Assembly (NCBI RefSeq): GCF_002261345.1
Contig: NZ_NEVT01000007.1
Span: forward strand, 1 to 64,000
Source: Bordetella genomosp. 2
GTDB lineage: Bacteria > Pseudomonadota > Gammaproteobacteria > Burkholderiales > Burkholderiaceae_B
Length of the DNA stretch: 64,000 nt
Direction of reading: 5' to 3'
Below, piece by piece: positions 37,108 through 45,105 of this stretch. Each line of letters opens with the position of its first letter. Within the stretch, counting starts at the first letter, position 1. Position numbers and translations under genes: made by a program. The notes beneath the pieces were generated by a model that saw only the letters and a list, made by a program, of their open reading frames with translations, made no database searches and had not been told where the DNA came from.

Positions 37108-37858
37108 AGCCATGCTTGCCGCGCGCGGCATCACGCGCCGCTTCGGCGGCCTGGTCGCGGTCGACAATGTCTCGCTGGAACTGCACCGCGGCACCGTGCA
37201 CGCCGTGATCGGCACCAATGGCGCCGGCAAATCGACCCTGATCAACATCTTGTCGGGAGAGCTGGCCGCCAGCGCGGGCGAGGTGCTGTTCGAAGGGCGC
37301 GACATCACCGCCTGGCCGCAGCCGCAGCGCGCGCGCGGCGGCCTGGGCCGCAGCTACCAGCGCTCGACCATCTTCCCGGCCCTGAGCGTCTACGAGAACT
37401 GCCGCCTGGCGGCGCAGGCCGGCCGCCAGCAGTTCTGGCGCTGGTGGCGGCGCGCCGCGGACTGTCCGCACAGCGCCGAGCGCGCGCGCCACGCGCTGGA
37501 GCGCACCGGCCTGGCCGGCAGCGCGGCGCTCCCGGCCGGGCTGCTGCCGCATGGCCACAAGCGCCAGCTCGAGATCGCCATGTGCCTGGCCGGCCATCCA
37601 CGCGTGCTGCTGCTGGACGAACCGCTGGCCGGCATGGGGCCGGAAGAGACCGAGCGCATCCTCGGGCTGCTGCAGGACTTGAAGACGGAGCACGCCATCC
37701 TGCTGGTGGAGCACGACATGGACGCGGTATTCGGCAATGCCGACATCATCACCGTGATGGTCAACGGCGCGGCCATCGCCTGCGGCACCCCGGCGCAGAT
37801 CCGCGCCAATGCCGAAGTGCAGAACGCCTACCTGGGAGACGACGCATGCACGCATTGA
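37100..37858 (+). CDS. Branched-chain-type ABC transporter ATPase (LivG family)
   Basis: A 252-residue ATP-binding subunit. Walker A is GTNGAGKSTLINIL near residue 38, a Q-loop-like segment reads GRSYQRSTIF, Walker B is RVLLLDEPLAGMG and the switch histidine is in ILLVEHDMDAVFG. The signature motif is atypical: the usual LSGGQ position reads LLPHGHKRQLE, with PHGHK in place of the SYG(E/D)Q form often found in LivG. It overlaps livF by 13 bases. Confidence 0.92.
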   Translation: MPEAMLAARGITRRFGGLVAVDNVSLELHRGTVHAVIGTNGAGKSTLINILSGELAASAGEVLFEGRDITAWPQPQRARGGLGRSYQRSTIFPALSVYENCRLAAQAGRQQFWRWWRRAADCPHSAERARHALERTGLAGSAALPAGLLPHGHKRQLEIAMCLAGHPRVLLLDEPLAGMGPEETERILGLLQDLKTEHAILLVEHDMDAVFGNADIITVMVNGAAIACGTPAQIRANAEVQNAYLGDDACTH

Positions 37859-38556
37859 TCGACGCCAGCGGCCTGCACAGCTACTACGGCGCCAGCCACG
37901 TGCTGCGCGGCGTGGACGTGCGCATCGCGGCAGGCGAATCGGTGGGCCTGGTGGGCCGCAACGGCATGGGCAAGACCACCTTGATCCGCACCTTGATGGG
38001 CCACGTGCGCAGCCGCCACGGCCGCCTGTCGGTGGCCGGCCGCGATTGCACGCGCGCCGCGCCGCACACGATTGCGCGCCTGGGCGTGGCCTACGTGCCG
38101 GAAGGCCGCGGCATCTTTCCCAACCTGAGCGTGCGCGAGAACCTGCTGGTGGCGGCCCGCCCGGGTTCGCGCGGCCAATGCGACTGGACCTGCCCGCGCG
38201 TGCTGGCGACCTTCCCGCGCCTGGCGGAGCGCCTGGGCCATGGCGGCCAGCAGTTGTCGGGCGGCGAACAACAGATGCTGGCGATCGGCCGCGCGCTCAT
38301 GACCAATCCCGACCTGCTGATCCTGGACGAGGCCACCGAAGGACTGGCGCCGCTGATCGTGGCGGAAATCTGGAAGATCGTCGCCGCCATCCGCGCCACC
38401 GGCATGTCGACCTTGATCGTGGACCGCAACTACCGCGCGGTGCTGGCCCACACCGACCGCTGCCTGGTCATGGAAAAAGGCCGCATCGTGCACCAGGGCG
38501 CCAGCCCCGGGCTGGCGGCGCAGCCGCAGCAGCTGGCGCGCTACCTGGGCGTGTGA
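37846..38556 (+). CDS. Branched-chain-type ABC transporter ATPase (LivF family)
   Basis: A 236-residue ATP-binding subunit. Walker A is GRNGMGKTTLIRTL, the signature is QLSGGEQQMLAIGRAL and Walker B is DLLILDEATEGLAP. LivF-type VPEGRGIFPNLSVRENL is present. The switch-loop histidine is replaced: where LivF normally has a V-E-Q/H segment, this reads TLIVDRNYRAVLA, which is common among LivF proteins. It is the last gene of the rightward box operon and ends 24 bp before a convergent transporter gene. Confidence 0.92.
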   Translation: MHALIDASGLHSYYGASHVLRGVDVRIAAGESVGLVGRNGMGKTTLIRTLMGHVRSRHGRLSVAGRDCTRAAPHTIARLGVAYVPEGRGIFPNLSVRENLLVAARPGSRGQCDWTCPRVLATFPRLAERLGHGGQQLSGGEQQMLAIGRALMTNPDLLILDEATEGLAPLIVAEIWKIVAAIRATGMSTLIVDRNYRAVLAHTDRCLVMEKGRIVHQGASPGLAAQPQQLARYLGV

Positions 38557-38579
38557 CTCGCGGGCCGCGCCAGGCCGGT

Positions 38580-39332
38580 TCAGGACAGGATCTGCCCCAG
38601 GAAGGCGCGCGCCCGCTCGCTGCTGGGGGCGCTGAAGAACTGCTCCGGCGCGCCGGTCTCGACGATGCGGCCGCCGTCCATGAACACCACGCGATCGCCC
38701 ACCTCGCGCGCGAACCCCATTTCGTGCGTGACGCACACCATGGTCATGCCCTCGCGCGCGAGCGCCACCATCGTGTCCAGCACCTCTTTCACCATCTCGG
38801 GGTCGAGCGCCGAGGTCGGTTCGTCGAACAGCATGATCTTGGGCTGCATGCACAGGGCGCGCGCAATGGCCACGCGCTGCTTCTGGCCGCCCGACAACTG
38901 CCCCGGATACTTCGAGGCATGCTCGGGAATGCGGACCCGTTCCAGGTAGTGCATGGCGCGCTCGGCGGCGCAGGCCGCGTCGATTCCTTTCACCAGGCGG
39001 GGCGCCAGCGTGCAGTTCTCCAGCACGGTCAGGTGCGGGAACAGATTGAAGTGCTGGAACACCATGCCCACTTCGGCGCGGATGCGCTCGATGTTCTTCA
39101 GGTCGTCGGTCAGCTCCACGCCGTCGACCACGATGCGTCCTTTCTGGTGCTCTTCCAGCCGGTTCAGCAGCCGGATGGTGGTCGACTTGCCCGATCCCGA
39201 CGGGCCGCACAGGATCACCTTCTCGCCCGCATGCACGTCCAGCTCGAGGCCGTCGAGCACCTGGAAATCGCCATACCATTTACCTACGTCGCGCATCATG
39301 ATGATGGGCGCCGCGCCGTTCGCTCGATCCAT
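38580..39332 (-). CDS. Polar amino-acid-type ABC transporter ATPase (GlnQ family)
   Basis: A 250-residue ATP-binding subunit of the polar amino acid uptake family. Walker A is [19 protein letters not shown], the Q-loop region is [16 protein letters not shown], the signature is [15 protein letters not shown], Walker B is [15 protein letters not shown] and the switch is [15 protein letters not shown]. These are textbook GlnQ/HisP features. It is the last gene of a leftward run: ureohydrolase, binding protein, permease, ATPase. Confidence 0.92.
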   Translation of the reverse strand: MDRANGAAPIIMMRDVGKWYGDFQVLDGLELDVHAGEKVILCGPSGSGKSTTIRLLNRLEEHQKGRIVVDGVELTDDLKNIERIRAEVGMVFQHFNLFPHLTVLENCTLAPRLVKGIDAACAAERAMHYLERVRIPEHASKYPGQLSGGQKQRVAIARALCMQPKIMLFDEPTSALDPEMVKEVLDTMVALAREGMTMVCVTHEMGFAREVGDRVVFMDGGRIVETGAPEQFFSAPSSERARAFLGQILS

Positions 39333-39335
39333 GAT

Positions 39336-40028
39336 TCAGGCCTTGGAAATATCGTGGCTCTCGCCGCCGCCGCTCCAGTAGCCCGGCACCGTGAGGCGCT
39401 TCTCCGAGCGGCGGAACAGGTACGACAGCACGGCGCACATGCAGAAGTAGATGATGCCGACCAACGTGTACACCGTGAGCGCCTGGAAGGTGGCGCCCGC
39501 CAGCATCTCGCCGGCGCGCATCAGTTCGTACACGCTGATCACCGCCACCAGCGAGGTTTCTTTCACCAGCACCAGCGCATAGTTGCCCAGGGCCGGGAAG
39601 ATGGTGCGCAGCGCCTGCGGCAGCACGATGTTGCGCAGGCGCTGGACCTTGCCCAGCCCCAGCGCGCGCGCCGCCTCGTACTGGCCCGCGTCGACCGACT
39701 GGATGCCGCTGCGGAACAGCTCGGCCAGGTAGGCGCCAAAGTTCAGCGTCAGCCCCAGCACGCCGGCCACGAAGGCGTTGATCACTACCCCCAGTTCCGG
39801 CAGGCCGTAATAGATGTAGAACAGTTGCAGCAATAGCGGGGTGCCGCGGATCACCTCGATATAGCAGCGCGCGGCGCGGCTCAGCACCGGCGAACGCGAC
39901 AGCCGGCACAGGCACACCAGCAGGCCGAGCGCGACGGCCAGGAACGCCGAACAGAAGAACAGGGCCAGCGTCCACAGCGACCCTTCGGCCAACGGCGCCA
40001 GATAGATGCGCAGCGTGTCGAGATCCAT
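39336..40028 (-). CDS. Polar amino-acid-type ABC transporter permease
   Basis: A 230-residue permease with about five membrane helices. It has the HisMQ-type coupling motif EAARALGLGKVQRLRNIVLPQAL and the upstream segment FRSGIQSVDAGQYE. One permease gene is present, so the transporter probably uses a homodimer. It is three bases before the ATPase gene. The substrate is expected to be a cationic or guanidino compound because of the adjacent ureohydrolase. Confidence 0.9.
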   Translation of the reverse strand: MDLDTLRIYLAPLAEGSLWTLALFFCSAFLAVALGLLVCLCRLSRSPVLSRAARCYIEVIRGTPLLLQLFYIYYGLPELGVVINAFVAGVLGLTLNFGAYLAELFRSGIQSVDAGQYEAARALGLGKVQRLRNIVLPQALRTIFPALGNYALVLVKETSLVAVISVYELMRAGEMLAGATFQALTVYTLVGIIYFCMCAVLSYLFRRSEKRLTVPGYWSGGGESHDISKA

Positions 40029-40053
40029 GGCGAACTCCCAGGTGGTTGCGTGG

Positions 40054-40845
40054 CTATTTGCTGATCAGGTCGGCCACGCCCCATTTCTGGCCGATCGCGG
40101 CGAGCTCGCCGTTGCGCTTCATTTCGGCCAGCGCGGCATTGACCGCGTCGAGCAGCTCGCGATTGCCCTTCTGCACCGCCATGCCGACCTGCCAGGTCTT
40201 TTGCGGCCGATACGCGGTGTCGAGCTTGACCCCCGGGATGTTCTTGGTCTTGATCTGGTAGATGATGCTGGGCGGGTCGATCACGCCCAGGTCGATGCGG
40301 CCGGCCCGCACATCGGCCAGCAGGGTGGAGTAGTCCTGGTAGGTCGATACCTTGGTGTCGGGCATGTCCTTGATCATGTTGAACTGCACCGAATCGATCA
40401 GCACCCCGACCCGCTGGCCCTGCAAGTCCTCGAAGCGCGTGTACGACTTCTTGGCCTTGGCGCCGACCACGATGCCTTCGCCCCATTCATATACCGGCGC
40501 CGAGAAATCGATGGCCCTGGCGCGCTCCTCGGTGATGAAGAGCGGCGCCGACATGACGTCGGCGCGCCCCGATGTCAGCGTCGGGATGAGACCCGAGAAC
40601 GGCACGTCGGTCAGCTTGTGGCGGACCTTCAAGTGCTTGGCCACGGCATCGGCCACATCCACCATGATGCCTTCCAGCCGGTTGCTGGCGGGGTTCTTGA
40701 AGCCGTGCGGCGGCGCCGACGCCGTCGTGACGATGGCCAGGCTGCCGTCCGCCTGGATCTCGGCCAGCGTGCGCGCGGCCGCGCCCGCCGCCGACATGGC
40801 CAGTCCCACGGCGGCGAGGCCGACCAGCAGTGTCTTGATATTCAT
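40054..40845 (-). CDS. Polar amino-acid-type ABC transporter substrate-binding protein
   Basis: A 263-residue periplasmic binding protein of family 3. It has a signal peptide (MNIKTLLVGLAAVGLAMSAA, ending ARA), then LAEIQADGSLAIVTTASAPP, and the conserved segment GIMVDVADAVAKHLKVRHKL near residue 60. It is 36 bp downstream of the ureohydrolase on the same strand and precedes its permease and ATPase. The ligand is unknown; guanidino acids or agmatine-like compounds are suggested by the neighbour only. Confidence 0.9.
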   Translation of the reverse strand: MNIKTLLVGLAAVGLAMSAAGAAARTLAEIQADGSLAIVTTASAPPHGFKNPASNRLEGIMVDVADAVAKHLKVRHKLTDVPFSGLIPTLTSGRADVMSAPLFITEERARAIDFSAPVYEWGEGIVVGAKAKKSYTRFEDLQGQRVGVLIDSVQFNMIKDMPDTKVSTYQDYSTLLADVRAGRIDLGVIDPPSIIYQIKTKNIPGVKLDTAYRPQKTWQVGMAVQKGNRELLDAVNAALAEMKRNGELAAIGQKWGVADLISK

Positions 40846-40881
40846 GTGGTTCCCCTTGTCGTATGTGGCGAGGAGCGGCGC

Positions 40882-41862
40882 TCAGGCCGGCCGGCCCTCG
40901 GGATACGCCTGTACCGCGACGGCGGCCAGCGCGCAGAATTCCTGCATCACCGTCGCCGCCAGGAACGCGGTGGCGCCCTGCACATCGTGCGGCGGCGACA
41001 CCGTGTTCACATCGAAAGCGACGAAATTCATGCCCTGGAGCTGGCGCAGCAGCGCCAGCCCTTCCTTGGCCGACAAGCCGCCCCATTCCGGCGTGCAGAC
41101 GCCGGGCGCGCAGGACGGGTCGAAGATGTCCATGTCGAAGCACAAGTAGACGGGGCGGCTGCCGGTGCGGCGGCGGATCTCCGCCAGCGTGGCCTGCGGA
41201 TCGCGGTCGAACTCGTCGAACGGCACGACCGTGTAGCCGACCTCGCGTCCATATTCGATGATGCCGCCCATGAACGAATTACCGCGCGTGCCCACATGGA
41301 AGCTGGCCGCCACATCGAGCACGCCTTCTTCGGCGGCGCGGGTGAATGTGGTGGCCGTGTTGTAGCCCGGGATCGGGTAAGTGTCGGTGTGCGAATCGAA
41401 GTGCACCACCACCAGGTCCGGATGGCGGCGCGCCACGGCGCGCAGTTGCGGCAGCGTCACGGCGCCGTCGCCGCCCATGGTCACGGGAATGGCGCCGGCC
41501 TGCAGCACCGTGTCGATGGCGGCCTCGATCAGCGGAAACGCCGCGTCCGGGTCGCCGGGATGGCAGGCGACGTTGCCCAGGTCGACGGCCCGCAGGAAAT
41601 CCACCGGATTGGCGACGCCCCCGCGCTGGAACGGATCGAACGGGCGCAGCAGCCGCGATTGCTCGCGGATGGCGTCCGGCCCCTGGCGCGCGCCCACGCG
41701 GAACGGATGCGTGCCGCAATCGAAGGGGATGCCCACGACGCACGCGCGCGGCGCCGCGCCCGCGCGGCTGCCGGGCAGGCCCATGAATCCGGGCACGGGA
41801 TGAAAGGGATTGCCGTTCGCCTGCAAGGCCTGCTCCTTCAGAAGTTCCTGGACTAGTTTCAT
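40882..41862 (-). CDS. Ureohydrolase (agmatinase/arginase family), atypical metal site
   Basis: A 326-residue arginase-superfamily protein, expected to hydrolyse a guanidino compound to urea plus amine. The motifs are VVHFDSHTDTYP (Asp-x-His-x-Asp, metal ligands), CFDMDIFDPSCAPG (D-x-D) and AFDVNTVSPPHD. In place of the usual GGDHS, whose His binds the first manganese, it has GGDGAVTLPQL, so that ligand is missing. The start is set at the ATG at 41862, since an upstream ATG at 41892 would place the coding region across a perfect operator-like inverted repeat. It leads an operon with an ABC transporter and is preceded by an IclR gene. Confidence 0.85.
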   Translation of the reverse strand: MKLVQELLKEQALQANGNPFHPVPGFMGLPGSRAGAAPRACVVGIPFDCGTHPFRVGARQGPDAIREQSRLLRPFDPFQRGGVANPVDFLRAVDLGNVACHPGDPDAAFPLIEAAIDTVLQAGAIPVTMGGDGAVTLPQLRAVARRHPDLVVVHFDSHTDTYPIPGYNTATTFTRAAEEGVLDVAASFHVGTRGNSFMGGIIEYGREVGYTVVPFDEFDRDPQATLAEIRRRTGSRPVYLCFDMDIFDPSCAPGVCTPEWGGLSAKEGLALLRQLQGMNFVAFDVNTVSPPHDVQGATAFLAATVMQEFCALAAVAVQAYPEGRPA

Positions 41863-41866
41863 TTCA

Positions 41867-41889
41867 ATCGTATCGTTGGGCGATACGAT
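41867..41889. promoter_or_regulatory. Candidate IclR operator: ATCGTATCG-N5-CGATACGAT
   Basis: A perfect 9-bp inverted repeat (41867-41875 and 41881-41889) with a five-base spacer lies immediately upstream of the ureohydrolase start, just after AT-rich candidate -10 sequences (TATATT near 41905-41900). It is suited to repression. The IclR gene is 85 bp away. Confidence 0.6.
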
Positions 41890-41974
41890 CATGTTGAAAT
41901 ATAGATTATCAAGTCGAGCAAATACCCGCCTATTAGGGAAATCCCGTCAGGCAACCAACAAATAGCCGATTAAT

Positions 41975-42862
41975 TTAGTCTGGAATATCGTCCTGGCCGG
42001 GCGCCGGGACAGCCCCGCCCCGGCGCCCGCCGAGCAGGCTGCCGCCAGGCGGCTCGAGCTCGAAGAATGGGCGGCTGCGGCCCACCGTGCGCGATGCGCC
42101 GATCGCGTGCGCGGTTTCCAGGACCTGCGGCCCGAACACGGCCTGGGCCTGTTCGAACGACCAGCGGCTGGAAGGCACCGAGACATTGACCGCCCCCACG
42201 GGCGTGCCGCCGGCGTCGAGCACCGGCGCGCTGATCGTGATGTCGCCGGGATAGTACTCGCCATTGGAACGCGCGTAGCCATGGCGCCGCGCGAAATCCA
42301 GCTCGGCCAGCAGGGCGTCCATGTCGGTAAGCGTGCCCGGCGTATAGGCGATGCGCTCGCGGCGCTCCAGCAACTCGCGCGCACGCGGCTCGTCCAGGCG
42401 TGACAACACGGCCCGCCCCGCCGCCGTGCAATACAGGGGCAGCCGCATGCCCACCGGCATGTTGACGTACATTTCCTTGTGGGTGGCAAAGCGCGCCACG
42501 TAGACCATGTCGCCGCCTTCCGGCTCCGCCAGGCTGCAGGTCTCCTGGCTGGTGCGGTTCAGCGCATGCAGGAACGGGCTGCCGCCCAGCACCAGCGCGC
42601 TGGTGCGGGCGTATTTCATGCCCAGCTCGAGCGACCACGGCGCCAGCGAGAATTTCTTGGACAGCGGATCCTTGCGCAAGTAGCCCAGCGTCCAGAGCGT
42701 GTGCGCGAAACGCTGCACCGCGCTCTTGGTCAGGCCGGTGGCCTCGGCCAGCTCGGGCAGCGTCATGGCCGGCCGCCCCTCGGTGAAAGCGGTCAGCAGC
42801 GAAATACCGCGCGCCAGCGCGGCGACGAACAACGGCGAATCTTCGGGTGCGGTGGCGGTCAT
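41975..42862 (-). CDS. IclR family transcriptional regulator
   Basis: A 295-residue regulator. The N-terminal winged helix reads GISLLTAFTEGRPAMTLPEL through LTKSAVQRFAHTLWTLGYL. The effector domain contains PLYCTAAGRAVLSRL, RRHGYARSNGEYYPGDITIS and PVGAVNVSVPSSRW, all standard for IclR. The ATG at 42862 is preferred over an upstream TTG. The C-terminal 40 residues are Gly/Arg/Pro-rich and not family-typical. It probably controls the ureohydrolase-transporter operon through the inverted repeat at 41867. Confidence 0.88.
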   Translation of the reverse strand: MTATAPEDSPLFVAALARGISLLTAFTEGRPAMTLPELAEATGLTKSAVQRFAHTLWTLGYLRKDPLSKKFSLAPWSLELGMKYARTSALVLGGSPFLHALNRTSQETCSLAEPEGGDMVYVARFATHKEMYVNMPVGMRLPLYCTAAGRAVLSRLDEPRARELLERRERIAYTPGTLTDMDALLAELDFARRHGYARSNGEYYPGDITISAPVLDAGGTPVGAVNVSVPSSRWSFEQAQAVFGPQVLETAHAIGASRTVGRSRPFFELEPPGGSLLGGRRGGAVPAPGQDDIPD

Positions 42863-42957
42863 GGCGAGCACGCTAGTCGGCAAAGCCGATAGCGTACTGC
42901 ATCATGAACCAACCGTATCGCAGCCCGATTGCCAGGCGCCGCCGCGCCGCGCAGGCG

Positions 42958-44517
42958 TCAGATCAGCGCCTCGATCAGGAATGGCCCCTTGCGCGCCAGC
43001 CCGGCCTGGACGGCCTTGGTGAAGGCCTCGACGGTGTCGACGCGCACGGCTTCCACGCCCATGCCGGCGGCCAGGCTGACCCAGTCCAGGCTGGGCTCCT
43101 GCAGATCCAGCATGCGCTTGGCGTTGCGGCCCGGTTCCTGGACGCCGACGTTCTTCATTTCGCCGTGCAGCGTGGCATAGGAACGGTTGGCCAGCACGAT
43201 GGTGAGGCAGTCCAGGTTCTCGCGCGCCTGGGTCCACAGCGCCTGTACCGTGTACATGCCGCTGCCGTCGGCCTGCAAGGTGATGACCTTGCGGTCCGGG
43301 CACGCCACCGCGGCGCCGGTGGCCAGCGGCAGGCCGATGCCGATCGCGCCGCCGGTGAGCTGCAGCCAGTCGTGCGGCGCCGAAGTCGCGCTGATGGCGG
43401 GGAACTCGCGGCCCTGGGTGACCGACTCGTCGCACACGATGGCGTTCTCGGGCAACAGGCGCGCGGTGATGATGTTGACGGCGGTGCCGGTCAGCGCGCC
43501 GGCGCGCGGCATGTCGGCCGGCGCGGCCGACGGCAGCAGGACCGGCGCGGTCGCGGCGATGCCCAGCTCGTCGGCAAGCCACTCCAGCGCCTGCAGCAGG
43601 TCTTGCTCCGGCGTGGCCAGCACGATGGGCGCCTGGTCTTGCGGCGCCAGCAGGCTGGGCTTGCCGGGATAGGCGAAGAACGCCACCGGGGCGCTGGCGC
43701 CCACCAGGATCAGCTGCCGCACATCCTTCAGCAGGGCAACGGCCTGGTCCACCGGATACGGCACGCGGGTGACCGGCGTGCGGTTGACGCCGCGCTCGGT
43801 GCGGCGGTTGGAGGTGGGCGACAGCAGCCGCACGCCAGTGGCGCGGGCGATGCGGCCGGCCACCGTCAGCGCCGGTTCGCGCAGGGCCATGCCGCCCAGC
43901 ATCAGCGCCGCCCCCTGGCCCGCGCGAATGGCCTGCGCGGCGGCGCGCACGGCGTCCCGGCTGGTGCTCGGCGCGGCGGCCGGCGACGCGACCGGCGCCG
44001 CCGGCGTATCGGCGGGCAGTTCGCCCCAGGCGGCGTCGGCCGGCAGGATCAGGGTGGCGATGTTGCCCGGCGCCTGGCGCGCCACGCGCACCGCCTCGGC
44101 GGCGTCGGCGGCCAGCTCCCCGGCGGTCAGCGTGCGCCGCACCCAGTGCGACATGGGGCGCGCCACCCCTTCGACGTCGCTGGTCAGCGGCGCGTCGTAT
44201 TGCACGTGGTAGGTGGCGTGATCGCCCACCACGTTGACCATGGGAGTGCGGGCGCGCTTGGCGTTGTGCAGGTTGGCCAGGCCGTTGCCCAGGCCGGGCC
44301 CCAGGTGCAGCAGCGTGGCCGCCGGCTTGTCGGCCATGCGCGCGTAGCCGTCGGCCGCGCCGGTGACCACGCCCTCGAACAATCCCAGCACGCAGCGCAT
44401 GCGCGGCTTGCGATCGAGCGCGGCGACGAAATGCATTTCCGACGTGCCCGGATTGGCAAAGCAGACGTCCACATCGTTGGCAAGCAGGGTATCGCAAAGG
44501 CTGTCGGCGCCGTTCAT
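42958..44517 (-). CDS. Thiamine-diphosphate enzyme, acetolactate synthase large-subunit-like
   Basis: A 519-residue enzyme of the acetolactate synthase/benzoylformate decarboxylase group. The catalytic Glu is residue 48 in LGLFEGVVTGAADGYAR. The cofactor motif reads QADGSGMYTVQALWTQA...ANRSY, with Ala in place of the usual first Gly. The first block, FANPGTSEMHFVAALD, is nearer decarboxylases than biosynthetic acetolactate synthases, and no regulatory subunit is adjacent. The ATG at 44517 is chosen because the upstream open frame crosses AT-poor non-coding DNA. It lies upstream of the IclR gene with a 95-bp gap, so shared transcription is possible. Substrate unknown. Confidence 0.85.
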   Translation of the reverse strand: MNGADSLCDTLLANDVDVCFANPGTSEMHFVAALDRKPRMRCVLGLFEGVVTGAADGYARMADKPAATLLHLGPGLGNGLANLHNAKRARTPMVNVVGDHATYHVQYDAPLTSDVEGVARPMSHWVRRTLTAGELAADAAEAVRVARQAPGNIATLILPADAAWGELPADTPAAPVASPAAAPSTSRDAVRAAAQAIRAGQGAALMLGGMALREPALTVAGRIARATGVRLLSPTSNRRTERGVNRTPVTRVPYPVDQAVALLKDVRQLILVGASAPVAFFAYPGKPSLLAPQDQAPIVLATPEQDLLQALEWLADELGIAATAPVLLPSAAPADMPRAGALTGTAVNIITARLLPENAIVCDESVTQGREFPAISATSAPHDWLQLTGGAIGIGLPLATGAAVACPDRKVITLQADGSGMYTVQALWTQARENLDCLTIVLANRSYATLHGEMKNVGVQEPGRNAKRMLDLQEPSLDWVSLAAGMGVEAVRVDTVEAFTKAVQAGLARKGPFLIEALI

Positions 44518-44712
44518 AGGTAGTTCCGTAAAGCAATTGGTGGGAGGGATGCGGCCGGCGGCCGCGGACGGTAAGGCATCATAGGAAGGGAATACCCGCC
44601 GGGGTAGGTCCATTCCGGGCCCCAAGGATAGAACCATTGGCGCGCCCGCGCCAAACCGCCGGTCGGTTCAATGCGCTCCAGATGGTGGCCGCCCCTCTCC
44701 TTGAGTGTCCTT

Positions 44713-44886
44713 AGGTGTCAGACACCCCTTGAGAGAGCCTGGCAACCTGCCGGCCATCTCCCGGGGTGTCTGACACCTGATCGCATCGCCGGCCCCATTG
44801 AACAGGAGCGCCCATCCTTAGGTGTCAGACACCCCTTGAGAGAGCATGGCAACTTGCCGCCCCCTCCCCGGGGTGTCTGACACCTG
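44713..44886. repeat. 107-bp tandem duplication carrying AGGTGTCAGACACC palindromes
   Basis: Two units with a 107-bp period start at 44713 and 44820. Each begins AGGTGTCAGACACCCCTTG, continues GAGAGAGC-TGGCAAC-TGCC with few changes, and ends CCGGGGTGTCTGACACCT, so each forms a large stem of about 16 bp with smaller internal TGTCAGACA palindromes. The flanking CCGGCCCC-TTGAAC is duplicated too. The rest of the 588-bp gap between the leftward thiamine-diphosphate gene and the rightward TctC gene has no convincing gene; it should carry both divergent promoters. Confidence 0.85.
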
Positions 44887-45105
44887 GGGATGCATCCCGG
44901 CCCCGTTGAACCCATGCGCCAGGCGGGCATGGACGCGCCAAGTTCGGTCATCGAACATAAAAAACCGGGCCGCTATGCGAGCCGGGAGCAAGTCGCGCAT
45001 ACTTTTCCCGCGACACCGTTCGCTCAACAACATAAACCGGCAGACGCCGGGCCGCCGGCCGCTGGCCATCGTCCCGGCTCATGCCCTACAGGCGGAGACA
45101 CATCC

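Noticed and set aside
42902-44536. Long frames in both strands overlapping the acetolactate-synthase-like gene
   Set aside because: Composition is biased and has no recognisable domain; the 42958-44517 frame carries the intact catalytic Glu and cofactor motif.
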